Shown: piece by piece, positions 1-8,139 of the stretch | How positions within the stretch are numbered: position 1 is the first letter of the stretch | Layout of the letters: every line of letters starts with the position of its first letter | From: Bradyrhizobium algeriense | Lineage (GTDB): Bacteria; Pseudomonadota; Alphaproteobacteria; Rhizobiales; Xanthobacteraceae | Length of the DNA stretch: 64,000 nucleotides | Direction: 5' to 3' | Assembly: GCF_003062295.1 (NCBI RefSeq) | Contig: NZ_PYCN01000008.1 | Location: 1-64,000 of the forward strand | Notes under the pieces: generated by a model | The model's input: only the letters and a program-made list of their open reading frames with translations | The model's database searches: none | Told to the model about the DNA's origin: nothing | Position numbers and translations under genes: made by a program

Positions 1-115
1 ACCACCTCTGCCGCAGCACGATGGCGCCGCGGTCATCATGACCCACGAGGTGGAACGAGTTCTTGCCGATATCGATGCCGATCACGGCGATCGCTGCGTT
101 GAGTTTCTGAGACAT
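1..115 (-). CDS. IS110-family transposase, N-terminal fragment (runs off window)
   Basis: The minus strand opens with ATG at 113-115 and reads through the window edge without a stop. The first residues include VIGIDIGKNSFHLVGHD, the opening strand of the RuvC-like DEDD domain of IS110/IS1111 transposases, with the first catalytic Asp in GIDIGK. Such enzymes excise and insert the element through a piv-type DEDD active site. Only 38 codons are present, so completeness of the element cannot be judged. The bases up to about 200 look like the usual non-coding 5' flank of an IS110 element. No terminal inverted repeats are expected in this family and none were seen. Confidence 0.85.
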   Translation of the reverse strand, partial: MSQKLNAAIAVIGIDIGKNSFHLVGHDDRGAIVLRQRW

Positions 116-376
116 GGCGTGCTCCTCTGAGCGCCCCTTGCCAGTTTCTCGTACTGGCAGGGCCGGAGCACGGCCGGACCATTCCATTAGCAGAAGTCGC
201 GCTCGTGAAGGCGAAAGTAAGCTCGAAATAAACAGTCTCTGAACTGCTCGTTCGACCAGCGTTCACGTCAACCCTTTTAGAGTCTCCATCCAGGAACTGA
301 AAGCCGGTACCCGTAGACGGAGTTCCAGCCGTGGAACCGACTCTACGCCGCTCAGTTATCCAATGGAGGAGACATC

Positions 377-601
377 ATGAAGAAGTTTCTTGTTTCGGCG
401 GCAGCCGCAGCAATCATGACCGGCGCTGCCTACGCTCAGACGGAATTTTATGTAGTGCAAGACACCTCCACGAAGAAATGCACCGTCGTGGACAAGAAGC
501 CGACCACGACCACCACTGTGGTTGTTGGCGACGGCAAGGTGTTCAAGACGCGCACCGCAGCTGAAACCGGGATGAAGACCATCAAGGTCTGCGCGCACTA
601 A
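377..601 (+). CDS. Small secreted protein, 74 aa, function unknown
   Basis: ATG at 377 follows a strong GGAGGAG Shine-Dalgarno. Residues 1-20 form a signal peptide (MKKFLVSAAAAAIMTGAAYA) with an AYA|Q cleavage site. The mature part is about 54 residues, rich in Thr, Val and Lys, with two cysteines (in KKCTVV and KVCAH) that could make one disulfide. It resembles small periplasmic proteins commonly annotated as hypothetical in Bradyrhizobium. A good hairpin terminator follows at 659-682, so it is probably monocistronic. I do not know its function. Confidence 0.75.
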   Translation: MKKFLVSAAAAAIMTGAAYAQTEFYVVQDTSTKKCTVVDKKPTTTTTVVVGDGKVFKTRTAAETGMKTIKVCAH

Positions 602-658
602 AGTTGGCGATGGCGAGAAGCAATAACGCCAGCTCCGTCCGTTCCCATCGACAAGAGT

Positions 659-682
659 GAGGCCGCCGAAGCGGCCTCTCTA
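659..682 (+). terminator. Rho-independent-like terminator
   Basis: The arms GAGGCCGC and GCGGCCTC (8 bp, perfect) are separated by CGAA and followed by TCTATT. It lies 58 bases after the stop of the small secreted protein and before the next gene. Confidence 0.6.
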
Positions 683-715
683 TTCACGGGCACATAGCAA
701 CTGGAGGACCAGGAA

Positions 716-1066
716 ATGTTGAAAGCAATGCGCAACTATGCGTTCGGTGCCGCAGCGGCGGCTGCTCTTTTTGTAATTCCGATCTCGGCTTTTTCCCAAT
801 CCATTGAGGTTGGACCGGGAGGCGTCCGAGTGTACGACGGTCGAGGGGGACAATGCGAGCAATTGCGGCGTGCCTGCGAAAACAAGGACGCGCTGGGGGA
901 GCGGGGCGAAGGAAATTGCCGCAGATATCGTGAGACCTGCCAAAGGCCAGTTCGGAGGGATGTGTGCGCCGAATTGAGATATGCCTGCCTCAACAAGGAC
1001 GAGTTGGGCGAACGAGGCGAAGGAAACTGCCGCAGGTATCGCGAGACTTGTAGAGGTCGGTTTTAA
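716..1066 (+). CDS. Secreted cysteine-rich protein with an internal duplication
   Basis: ATG at 716 sits 8 bases after GGAGG. Residues 1-28 are a signal peptide ending ISAFSQS. The mature protein contains two near-identical blocks of about 30 residues: one begins CEQLRRACENKDALGERG and the other CAELRYACLNKDELGERG. Both end in EGNCRRYRETC, and each has four Cys in the same places. The even number of Cys suggests two disulfides per block in the periplasm. The family is unknown to me; it is an orphan gene between two hairpins. The repeat implies duplication of a small Cys-stabilised motif. Confidence 0.7.
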   Translation: MLKAMRNYAFGAAAAAALFVIPISAFSQSIEVGPGGVRVYDGRGGQCEQLRRACENKDALGERGEGNCRRYRETCQRPVRRDVCAELRYACLNKDELGERGEGNCRRYRETCRGRF

Positions 1067-1105
1067 AGGTCGCTCATTCCTGGTGTTGGTAGTAGGGGAT
1101 CAGTC

Positions 1106-1130
1106 GGGTCGCGCTCGATGAGCGCGATCC
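1106..1130. terminator. Hairpin between convergent genes
   Basis: Arms GGGTCGCGCTC and GAGCGCGATCC (11 bp, one mismatch) flank a 3-base GAT loop. It lies between a plus-strand gene ending at 1066 and a minus-strand gene ending at 1144, so it could end transcription from both sides. There is no clear U-tract on either strand. Confidence 0.4.
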
Positions 1131-1143
1131 GCGCTGGTCTCGG

Positions 1144-1431
1144 CTACTTTTCGTCGAGGAACGGCGCGACGACTTCCCGCGTCTCCTTGCTCGGCACCAC
1201 CGGGACAATCTCGAACGTCATGCCGAGATCGCGGTTGTTGGCCAGCACCCATTCCTGCAGCAGCCGCAAATCATCGCATTCCATGAGCTGGAAGCAGCGG
1301 TCGAAATTCGGCTCGATCCAGCTCCCGACATATTTCAGTCCATCCGGGAATTTGATGCCGGGATCGCGGACGCGCCGGTAGACCGGGACCGGGTCCTGGT
1401 TCTTGAAGCGCTCGATCACCATGAACAGCAT
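1144..1431 (-). CDS. DUF3303-family small protein
   Basis: A 95-residue protein starting MLFMVIERFKNQDPVPVYRR. The layout matches DUF3303, a small ferredoxin-like alpha/beta fold of unknown function: an N-terminal strand MVIERF, then PDGLKYVGSWIEPNFDRCFQLMECDD and a C-terminal EIVPV strand. I chose ATG at 1431 because GGAG lies about 6 bases upstream; the reading frame extends to a TTG two codons earlier. It lies just downstream of the DUF3455 gene on the same strand (26-base gap), so the two may be co-transcribed. Confidence 0.75.
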   Translation of the reverse strand: MLFMVIERFKNQDPVPVYRRVRDPGIKFPDGLKYVGSWIEPNFDRCFQLMECDDLRLLQEWVLANNRDLGMTFEIVPVVPSKETREVVAPFLDEK

Positions 1432-1456
1432 CGGCAACTCCGGATGGGGCGGGACG

Positions 1457-1966
1457 TCAGCCCTTGCGCAGGAAAATGTAGTCTGCGGAGTAGGGCGCGT
1501 TGCGATAGCTGCCGGGCTTTTCGCACTCGCCCTCGAGTTTGCCGCCCGCCGTGTTGATCCGCTGCACCGTCGTGACGCCGGAGAGGATGCCGGTGCCGCG
1601 CCCGGAGGTCACGGTCAGTTTCAGCCAGGGAATATCGTTCGGCGTAGCACCGGGCGCATTGCCGACCGCCTTGCCGACGACGGCGCTGGAGTCGATGTGT
1701 TCCCAGTTCGGCCCTGCATAGTGCCGGCCGACGGTCTTGCCGTCGAGCAGCAGGGTTGCGGTCGGCTCGCGGAATGCCCAGGCCAGCTTGCCGCCGCTGG
1801 CAGCCTTGCACTCGTAGACCTGCGCGCCTTCCGCGTGAAGGGTGAGCACGATCGCTTCGCCGGGCGCGGCGATGGCGTCGGGAAGCGGCGTCTGGGCGGA
1901 GGCGTTCAAAATTGACGCCGACGATAGAAGCAGAGCGAGTGCGGTATTCCGGACAATTGGCATCAT
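1457..1966 (-). CDS. DUF3455 domain protein, copy A
   Basis: A secreted protein of about 169 residues. After a signal peptide (ending ILNASAQ) comes the DUF3455 domain: PGEAIVLTLHAEGAQVYECK, then FREPTATLLLDGKTVGRHYAGPNWEH, a VQRINTAGGKLEGEC block and PYSADYIFLRKG at the end. Function unknown; the family is found in periplasmic or extracellular proteins. It is paralogous to copy B at 2144-2650, differing at many positions but with the same length and the same last residues. A fragment of icd separates the copies, which dates both to one tandem duplication. The start is uncertain between adjacent ATGs (1966, 1963). Confidence 0.8.
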   Translation of the reverse strand: MMPIVRNTALALLLSSASILNASAQTPLPDAIAAPGEAIVLTLHAEGAQVYECKAASGGKLAWAFREPTATLLLDGKTVGRHYAGPNWEHIDSSAVVGKAVGNAPGATPNDIPWLKLTVTSGRGTGILSGVTTVQRINTAGGKLEGECEKPGSYRNAPYSADYIFLRKG

Positions 1967-2011
1967 GAATCCATGGTGTTGGCCCGAAGGACCAACACCA
2001 TTATCAGCCAA

Positions 2012-2133
2012 TTATGCCATCGGCTTGGCGAGGTTGTCCGAAACCTTGTCGAGGAAGCCGGTCGTGGACAGCCAGCGCTGGTCGGCGCCGACCAGGAGCG
2101 CGAGGTCCTTGGTCATGTAGCCTTCCTCGACGG
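2012..2133 (-). pseudogene. Duplicated 3' tail of icd
   Basis: These 122 bases are nearly identical to the end of the intact icd gene (2814-2938). They encode the same residues, from about EEGYMTKDLALLVGADQRW to DNLAKPMA and a stop. The fragment has lost one codon and carries a few substitutions, and has no start or promoter of its own. It lies exactly between the two DUF3455 copies. This is what a tandem duplication of a unit running from the end of DUF3455 into icd would leave behind. Confidence 0.85.
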
Positions 2134-2143
2134 CAGCGTCGTG

Positions 2144-2650
2144 TCAGCCCTTGCGCAGGAACACGTAATCGGCCGAGTAGGGGACGCTTTCATAGGCGCC
2201 TGCCTTGTAGCAGGCGCCATTGAGCTTTCCACCCGACGTGTTGATCCGTTGCACTGTCGTCACCGGACTGAGAACACCGCTGCCGCGCCGGGAAGCCACT
2301 CCGAGCTTCAGCCAGGGAATGTCCATCGCGACCTGCCCTGGGGCGGTGCCGACGACCTGGCCGACCACCGCGCTGCCGTCGCTGTACTCCCAGTTCGGTC
2401 CGGCATAGTGCCGGCCGACCGTCTTGCCGTCCAGGAAAAGCGTCGCGATCGGCTCGCGAAACACCCAGGCGAGTGCGCCGTCGGCGCCGGTCTTGCATTC
2501 GTAAACCTGCGCGCCTTCGGCATGCAGCGTGAGCATCGCGGTTTCACCCGGTGCCGCGATGGCCTCGGGAAGCGATTTCTGGGCGGATGCGCTGACGAGC
2601 GACCCGGTGAGAAAGATGGCAGTGAGTACGGCGTTCTTAGGGAACGACAC
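2144..2650 (-). CDS. DUF3455 domain protein, copy B
   Basis: Paralogue of the gene at 1457-1966: about 168 residues with a signal peptide (ending LVSASAQ) and the same DUF3455 landmarks (PGETAMLTLHAEGAQVYECK, KTVGRHYAGPNWEY, VQRINTSGGKLNGAC, PYSADYVFLRKG). The frame extends to an upstream ATG at 2755, but GTG at 2650 has a GGAG 7 bases before it and directly begins the signal peptide, so I prefer it. It sits directly downstream of icd, the ancestral position for the gene. Function unknown. Confidence 0.8.
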   Translation of the reverse strand: MSFPKNAVLTAIFLTGSLVSASAQKSLPEAIAAPGETAMLTLHAEGAQVYECKTGADGALAWVFREPIATLFLDGKTVGRHYAGPNWEYSDGSAVVGQVVGTAPGQVAMDIPWLKLGVASRRGSGVLSPVTTVQRINTSGGKLNGACYKAGAYESVPYSADYVFLRKG

Positions 2651-2813
2651 GGTATTGCTCCGTCGTTGGTTTTCTATCACTGCGAGCCAACGGGCCGCGC
2701 GAATGCGCGACCGACGACAGGCTCCGAGCAATCCATCGTACCCAAGCGGAGGCATGGATTGTTCGTCGCTCTGCCCCTCGCAATGACGGGGAGGGACTTG
2801 CGGATAAGGCGGT

Positions 2814-4028
2814 TTACGCCGCCATCGCCTTGGCGAGGTTGTCCGAGACCTTGTCGAGGAAACCGGTGGTGGACAGCCAGCGCTGGTCGGCGCCGACCAG
2901 GAGCGCGAGGTCCTTGGTCATGTAGCCTTCCTCGACGGTCGCGACGCAGACCTTTTCCAGCGTGTCGGCGAATTTCGCGAGTTCCGGGTTGTTGTCGAGC
3001 TTGGCGCGGTGGGAGAGGCCGCGGGTCCAGGCGAAGATCGACGCGATCGAATTGGTCGAGGTCTCCTTGCCCTTCTGGTGCTCGCGGTAGTGCCGGGTCA
3101 CCGTGCCGTGGGCGGCTTCGGCTTCCACCGTCTTGCCGTCGGGCGTCAGCAGCACCGAGGTCATCAGGCCGAGCGAGCCGTAGCCTTGGGCCACCGTATC
3201 CGACTGCACGTCGCCGTCGTAGTTCTTGCAGGCCCAGACATAGCCGCCGGACCATTTCAGCGCGGAAGCGACCATGTCGTCGATCAGGCGGTGTTCGTAA
3301 GTGAGCCGCTTGGCCTCGAATTCCTTCTTGAATTCGCGGTCGTAGATGTCCTGGAAGATGTCCTTGAAGCGGCCGTCATAGACCTTGAGAATCGTGTTCT
3401 TGGTCGAGAGATAGACCGGATAGCCGCGCAAGAGGCCGTAGTTCAGCGAGGCGCGGGCGAAATCGATGATGGAATCGTCGAGGTTGTACATTCCCATTGC
3501 GACGCCGGCGTCGGGGGACTTGAACACTTCCCTCTCGATCACGGTGCCGTCTGCGCCGACGAACTTCATCGACAGGGTGCCTGCGCCGGGGAACTTGAAG
3601 TCGGTGGCGCGGTACTGGTCGCCATAGGCATGGCGGCCGATGATGATCGGCTTGGTCCAGCCCGGGACCAGGCGCGGCACGTTCTTGCAGATGATCGGCT
3701 CGCGGAAGATCACGCCGCCGAGGATGTTGCGGATGGTGCCGTTCGGCGACTTCCACATTTCCTTCAGGCCGAATTCCTTCACCCGGGCCTCGTCGGGGGT
3801 GATGGTGGCGCATTTGACGCCGACGCCGACCTTCTTGATGGCGTTGGCGGCGTCGATCGTGACCTGGTCGTTGGTCTGGTCGCGGTACTCCATTCCGAGG
3901 TCAAAATACAAAAGCTCGACATCGAGGAAGGGGGTGATCAGCTTGTCCTTGATGTACTGCCAGATGATCCGGGTCATCTCGTCGCCATCGAGTTCGACGA
4001 CGGGGTTGGTCACCTTGATTTTTGCCAT
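2814..4028 (-). CDS. icd: NADP-dependent isocitrate dehydrogenase
   Basis: Converts isocitrate to 2-oxoglutarate and CO2 with NADP+ in the TCA cycle, cytoplasmic. The 404-residue length and sequence (MAKIKVTNPVVELDGDEMTR at the N-terminus, KSPNGTIRNILGGVIFREPI for substrate binding, GWTKPIIIGRHAYGDQYRATD, and AHGTVTRHYREHQKG for the cofactor) fit the subfamily II, homodimeric eukaryote-like enzyme typical of alphaproteobacteria. The gene appears complete. Its last ~40 codons are duplicated at 2012-2133. It is followed by DUF3455 copy B on the same strand. Confidence 0.97.
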   Translation of the reverse strand: MAKIKVTNPVVELDGDEMTRIIWQYIKDKLITPFLDVELLYFDLGMEYRDQTNDQVTIDAANAIKKVGVGVKCATITPDEARVKEFGLKEMWKSPNGTIRNILGGVIFREPIICKNVPRLVPGWTKPIIIGRHAYGDQYRATDFKFPGAGTLSMKFVGADGTVIEREVFKSPDAGVAMGMYNLDDSIIDFARASLNYGLLRGYPVYLSTKNTILKVYDGRFKDIFQDIYDREFKKEFEAKRLTYEHRLIDDMVASALKWSGGYVWACKNYDGDVQSDTVAQGYGSLGLMTSVLLTPDGKTVEAEAAHGTVTRHYREHQKGKETSTNSIASIFAWTRGLSHRAKLDNNPELAKFADTLEKVCVATVEEGYMTKDLALLVGADQRWLSTTGFLDKVSDNLAKAMAA

Positions 4029-4154
4029 GATGGAGGGGGCCTTTTCTCGGAAAACCGCGCATTTGGGCGGGGTGGATGATTATACGGGGCCTATAGCACC
4101 GCAAACCGGCGGGCGAAAGCCGAGCCGTTATGCACTTTCTGCCCATCCTTTAGA

Positions 4155-5882
4155 TTAGATTGCTGCCTGGGTCGCCGTCCCCGCGACCACGTACCAGGTC
4201 ACGAACAGGCCGCAGATCAGGGCGCCGGGCAGGCTGGAGCCGGTTCGTCGCCAGGTGAAGGTCGCAATGACGGCGCAGATCGCCAGCAGCGGCACGAACT
4301 GGATGGCGACGATGGTCGACAGCGGCACGAAGCCGGGGTCGGGCAGCGGGTTGAACAGTTTTCCGGTGAGCCAGAGAATGGCGTATTGCCCGCCCACGAG
4401 CACGATAAAGCCCAGCGTCAGCGCCAGGATATTGGTCAAATAAAGCGCCCCGCGGGGCGCGGCCATGGTCGAGAAATTGCGGTGCAGGACATGCAGCGCG
4501 ATCACGAAAAACGCCGTGAACGGCACGAGATAGATCAGGAAGATCAAAAACTGCTTCGCGCTCATCAGCTTCAGCGCGACGATCCAGAACCGGAAGTCGA
4601 TCTTGAAGGCGAGGTCGGCCAGCCATAGTGCCGCATAGCCGATCGCGACGGACGCGACGGCGATCACGACCGACTGCAGGACGATGCCGCTCCGGCTGGC
4701 GCGTTTGGGTGAGAACCGCATCAAAGCGAGCGTGATCAGGCCGTTGATGACCGCCCAGACCAGGATCTGGTTGGTGATGCCCTGCGGCAGGAAGGCGGAG
4801 GGTGTTAGGAACGTGCCGCCCAGCGCAAACGCCGGATAATAAGTCAGCGCCGGGATGAAGGCGGACAGGATGAAGGCCGCGGTCCAGCGCCGGCCGCTCG
4901 CTGCGGTGTGCTCGGGCATGGTGCCGTCGGCAATCTTCGGCAGCCGCAGCCGGGAATACATCGGCGCTTCCAGCAGCGCATCGAAGGCGCCGATCAAAAG
5001 CGCCACAAAACCGAGCAGCGCGATTAGCGTGCCGATCTCCTTAGCGAGCCAGATCTGGTCATCAACCGGGCGGGGCGTGCCGCCCTGCAGGGTCTTTGCG
5101 AACCAGTCGAGGCTGTGGCCGATGGCCTCGTGGGAGATGTGCTCGGCGGGATGGGTGATGGCGGGGGTGTAGAGCACCCGCGCCGTGCCTTGCGCGATGT
5201 CGCCATAGACCTTGCCGGGTTCCACCGGCCCTTGCGTGCCGAACAGCGCCCACAGCTTCGGACTCTGGGTGACGTCGCGGGCCTTGTCGACGCCCCACAT
5301 CAGGGTCGAGAACTCTTCATATTGGGCGAACACCAGCGCCACGTTTCGCGGCCAGCTTGGGGTCCCTTCGGCGGCGAACGGCTTGCCGGTCGACGAGCCC
5401 TCCAGCACGATCGACTTGTAGTCGTTGGGCGCGGCAGTGGCCGCCGCCAGCACGGTCCAGCCGCCCATCGAGTGCCCCTCGAGCCCGATATTGTTCTTGT
5501 CAACGATTTCGAGGTTGCGCAGGTAGGCGAGGCCATCGGGGCCGCCGAAGCCGTTGGCGAAGGCCGGCGGGTCGCTATAGCCATGGCCGGTCTGGTCGAG
5601 GGCTAAGACCACATAGCCGCGGCGGGCGAATTCGATGGCAAAGCCGTCCTGGGTCTCGCGCGAATTGATGTAGCCGTGGACCGCGAGGATTCCGGGGGCC
5701 GGAATCTGCGGCGTGGCATTCGCTGGGATGTAGAGCAGGGCGCTCATGGTGTTGCCCTTGGCGCCCTTGAACCTGACATCCTGGATCTTGATGCCGCCTG
5801 CAGTCTGCGTCAGATGGGCGAGCAGCCCGCCCGCCAGGATCAGGATCACGCCCAGAATTGCCAACGACCACCTGCCGCGCAT
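4155..5882 (-). CDS. Membrane-attached alpha/beta hydrolase
   Basis: 575 residues. One N-terminal membrane segment (about 8-24) is followed by an extracytoplasmic alpha/beta-hydrolase domain: oxyanion region AVHGYIN, then LALDQTGHGYS, then the nucleophile elbow GHSMGG (Ser near residue 138), then a late His in THPAEHISHE. From about residue 275 to the end there are seven or so hydrophobic segments (for example IGTLIALLGFVALLIGAFDAL). The catalytic domain is therefore probably tethered outside the membrane by a polytopic C-terminus. The substrate is unknown; esterase or peptidase-like activity is plausible. The ATG at 5882 matches the start of the hydrophobic anchor. Confidence 0.8.
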   Translation of the reverse strand: MRGRWSLAILGVILILAGGLLAHLTQTAGGIKIQDVRFKGAKGNTMSALLYIPANATPQIPAPGILAVHGYINSRETQDGFAIEFARRGYVVLALDQTGHGYSDPPAFANGFGGPDGLAYLRNLEIVDKNNIGLEGHSMGGWTVLAAATAAPNDYKSIVLEGSSTGKPFAAEGTPSWPRNVALVFAQYEEFSTLMWGVDKARDVTQSPKLWALFGTQGPVEPGKVYGDIAQGTARVLYTPAITHPAEHISHEAIGHSLDWFAKTLQGGTPRPVDDQIWLAKEIGTLIALLGFVALLIGAFDALLEAPMYSRLRLPKIADGTMPEHTAASGRRWTAAFILSAFIPALTYYPAFALGGTFLTPSAFLPQGITNQILVWAVINGLITLALMRFSPKRASRSGIVLQSVVIAVASVAIGYAALWLADLAFKIDFRFWIVALKLMSAKQFLIFLIYLVPFTAFFVIALHVLHRNFSTMAAPRGALYLTNILALTLGFIVLVGGQYAILWLTGKLFNPLPDPGFVPLSTIVAIQFVPLLAICAVIATFTWRRTGSSLPGALICGLFVTWYVVAGTATQAAI

Positions 5883-6155
5883 GGACGCCTCCCCGTGTGC
5901 CCTTCGCCGTTGAACCGGCGTTCGGGATTGTTTGCAGCTTCGCTTTGATTGTGGTTGTTAGCCTATCCGAAAGTCGAACGCGCGCAAGCGGCGGGGCGGG
6001 AATCAAGCTTCCTTGAGGCTTTGATCGAGCGTTCGGAGAGGTTACTAAGCCGCGCAGCAGGCTTCTCGAATTCCGCCATCCAAAAACGCGCGGCCGTTCA
6101 AACTCTTCAGAGGTTGAATCAACTCCGGAAGTTGAACCAGAAAGTGAAGTAACGA

Positions 6156-7361
6156 ATGTCCGGTTCGGGCACCGATAAAACCAAGTCCGGTTGGGACTTA
6201 GCCGGACCCGTTGTGATCCTCGTCGAGCCGCAGCTCGGCGAGAATATCGGCATGGCCGCGCGGGCGATGGGCAATTTCGCGCTTTCCCGTCTAAGAATCG
6301 TCAACCCGCGCGATGGCTGGCCGAACATCGCCGCGCAACGGGCGGCGGCCGGCGCCGACCAGATTCTGGAACAGGCCCAACTGTTCGACACCGTCGAGCA
6401 GGCGGTCGCTGATCTGACGCTGCTGTTTGCCACCACCGCCCGCGCCCACGACCAAGCCAAGCCGGTGGTCGCGCCGGTGGAAGCAGCAGCCGAGATCGTG
6501 GCCCATGTCGACGCCGGCGGCGGGGCCGGCATCATGTTCGGCCGGGAGCGTTACGGCCTGCAGAACGAAGAAGTGGCGCTCGCCAACCGGATCATCACCT
6601 TCCCGGTCAACCCGGGTTTCGCTTCGCTCAATCTGGCGCAGGCAGTGCTCTTGATCGGCTATGAGTGGTTCAAGCTGTCGACGGGCGGCGCCCTGCCGTT
6701 CGCGATGCCGGAGCGCTCCGAGCCGGCTTCGCAGCACCAGATGCAGGCCTTCTTCGACAATCTGGTCCGGGAACTCGACAAGGTCGAATTCCTGCGCCCG
6801 CGCGAGAAGCGCGAGACCATGCTGGTGAACCTGCGCAACATCTTTACCCGGATGGACCCGACCAAGCAGGACATGCACACTTTGCACGGCGTGGTGATGG
6901 CGATCGCCGAAGGCCGCAAAGGACCGGCCAAAGGTGGCGTGCTCGACGGCGAGCAGGCGACGCGGCTGCGCGCTTTGCTGGCCGAGCACGGGCAGGGGCC
7001 GGCGGTGCCCGGCGACAGTTCTACCGTGCGCGGGCTGGCCCGGCTGCTGCGGCGGAACCCGACCGACGCCGAGCGGGTCCTGTGGCAGGCGCTGACCCGC
7101 GACCGCCGTTTTGCCGGCCAGTTCAAGCGCCAGACCCCTGTGGGGCGCCACATTCCGGATTTCGTCTCCTTCGTGCACCGGCTCGCGATCGAGCTGGTCA
7201 ATCCGAACGAGTCGGAGGCCATTGTCGCCGACCGCGCCGGCCGCAAGACGTGGCTGGAAGCACGCGATTACCGTGTGATCGAGATGAAGGTCGCCGAAGT
7301 CGAGCGCGATCTGGTCGCGGAACTCGCTCGGCTCGAGGCGAAGCTGCTCGAGCGCAGCTAG
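6156..7361 (+). CDS. TrmJ-type RNA 2'-O-methyltransferase fused to a DUF559 domain
   Basis: Residues 20-270 form a SPOUT (SpoU/TrmJ) methyltransferase: VVILVEPQLGENIGMAARAM at the start, then GIMFGRERYGLQNEEVALAN and FASLNLAQAVLLIGYEW, which build the knotted SAM site. In the family this methylates a ribose in the tRNA anticodon loop. Residues 285-395 match DUF559, a Vsr-like PD-(D/E)XK nuclease fold (RLLRRNPTDAERVLWQAL, IPDFVSF, WLEARDYRVIEMK). The usual V-E-L-D-G-x-x-H segment reads IELVNPNE here, so the nuclease is probably dead. E. coli TrmJ is about 246 residues, so the tail is a true extension. Monocistronic. Confidence 0.85.
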   Translation: MSGSGTDKTKSGWDLAGPVVILVEPQLGENIGMAARAMGNFALSRLRIVNPRDGWPNIAAQRAAAGADQILEQAQLFDTVEQAVADLTLLFATTARAHDQAKPVVAPVEAAAEIVAHVDAGGGAGIMFGRERYGLQNEEVALANRIITFPVNPGFASLNLAQAVLLIGYEWFKLSTGGALPFAMPERSEPASQHQMQAFFDNLVRELDKVEFLRPREKRETMLVNLRNIFTRMDPTKQDMHTLHGVVMAIAEGRKGPAKGGVLDGEQATRLRALLAEHGQGPAVPGDSSTVRGLARLLRRNPTDAERVLWQALTRDRRFAGQFKRQTPVGRHIPDFVSFVHRLAIELVNPNESEAIVADRAGRKTWLEARDYRVIEMKVAEVERDLVAELARLEAKLLERS

Positions 7362-7464
7362 GCGGGCCTATCCGGCAAGCTGGCCGGCGCTCCCTGTCCC
7401 CGGGCGCGCAAACGGGATAAGCTCACTTCGGCAGTCCAATCGAATACGCAAACGGAGGTGTGCG

Positions 7465-8097
7465 ATGGCTACATCTGACTGGCGTCTCGAAGGCGAATGG
7501 ATCAAGAACTGCAATTGCGCATTTGGCTGCCCGTGCGATTTCAATGCGCTGCCGACCCAGGGCTATTGCAAGGGCACGGTCGGCATGCGGATCACCAAGG
7601 GACATTTCGAGAAGACCAAACTCGACGGCCTGGTTTTCGCGGCGACCGTTCATTTTCCCGGCGCGCTGCATGAGGGCAATGGCCAGTTGCAGCCGATCAT
7701 CGACGAGCGCGCCACGCCGGAACAACGCGAAGCACTTTTCAATATCATGTCGGGTCAGAACTCCGCCGAAGGCACGCTATTCCAGATTCTCAGCCTGATC
7801 GTGACCAAGATGCATGAACCGTTGTTCGTGCCGATCGAGTTCTCATTCGACAAGGATGGGCGCGTTGCGCGTATGGTGGCCAAGGGCGTGCTGGAGACCG
7901 AGGTCGAGCCGATCAAGAATCCGGTGACGGGAGAACCTCACCGCATCCAGGTCGTGATGCCCGAGGGCTTCGAGCACAGGGCGGCCGAGGTTGCTTCGGC
8001 CAACATCCGCTCGACCGGCGCCATCAAGTTCGACACCAAGGGCACCCATAGTTCGCTTGCCAATGTCGTCCAGACGCCGGAGGGCGTTGCGGCCTAG
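7465..8097 (+). CDS. DUF1326 domain protein
   Basis: 210 residues beginning MATSDWRLEGEWIKNCNC, after a GGAGG RBS. The Cys-rich start CNCAFGCPCDFNA is the hallmark of DUF1326 and looks like a metal or thiol site. The rest (VEFS-type strands, VTGEPHRIQVVMPEGFEHRAAE) matches the family. No signal peptide, so cytoplasmic. Function unknown. It lies 42 bases upstream of a DUF2182 membrane protein; I know these two families as frequent neighbours, which suggests a joint, possibly metal-related, job. Confidence 0.85.
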   Translation: MATSDWRLEGEWIKNCNCAFGCPCDFNALPTQGYCKGTVGMRITKGHFEKTKLDGLVFAATVHFPGALHEGNGQLQPIIDERATPEQREALFNIMSGQNSAEGTLFQILSLIVTKMHEPLFVPIEFSFDKDGRVARMVAKGVLETEVEPIKNPVTGEPHRIQVVMPEGFEHRAAEVASANIRSTGAIKFDTKGTHSSLANVVQTPEGVAA

Positions 8098-8139
8098 CGC
8101 TGCGCCCTAATCTCTACACGCCCAGTAGCGGGTGGGTTT

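Noticed and set aside
3009..4079. A 356-residue plus-strand frame opposite icd
   Set aside because: Shadow of the intact icd gene in GC-rich DNA; no family features.
5949..6152. A 67-residue frame just before the TrmJ fusion
   Set aside because: No RBS, no family, located in the promoter region of the fusion gene; the 273-base gap probably only holds promoters.
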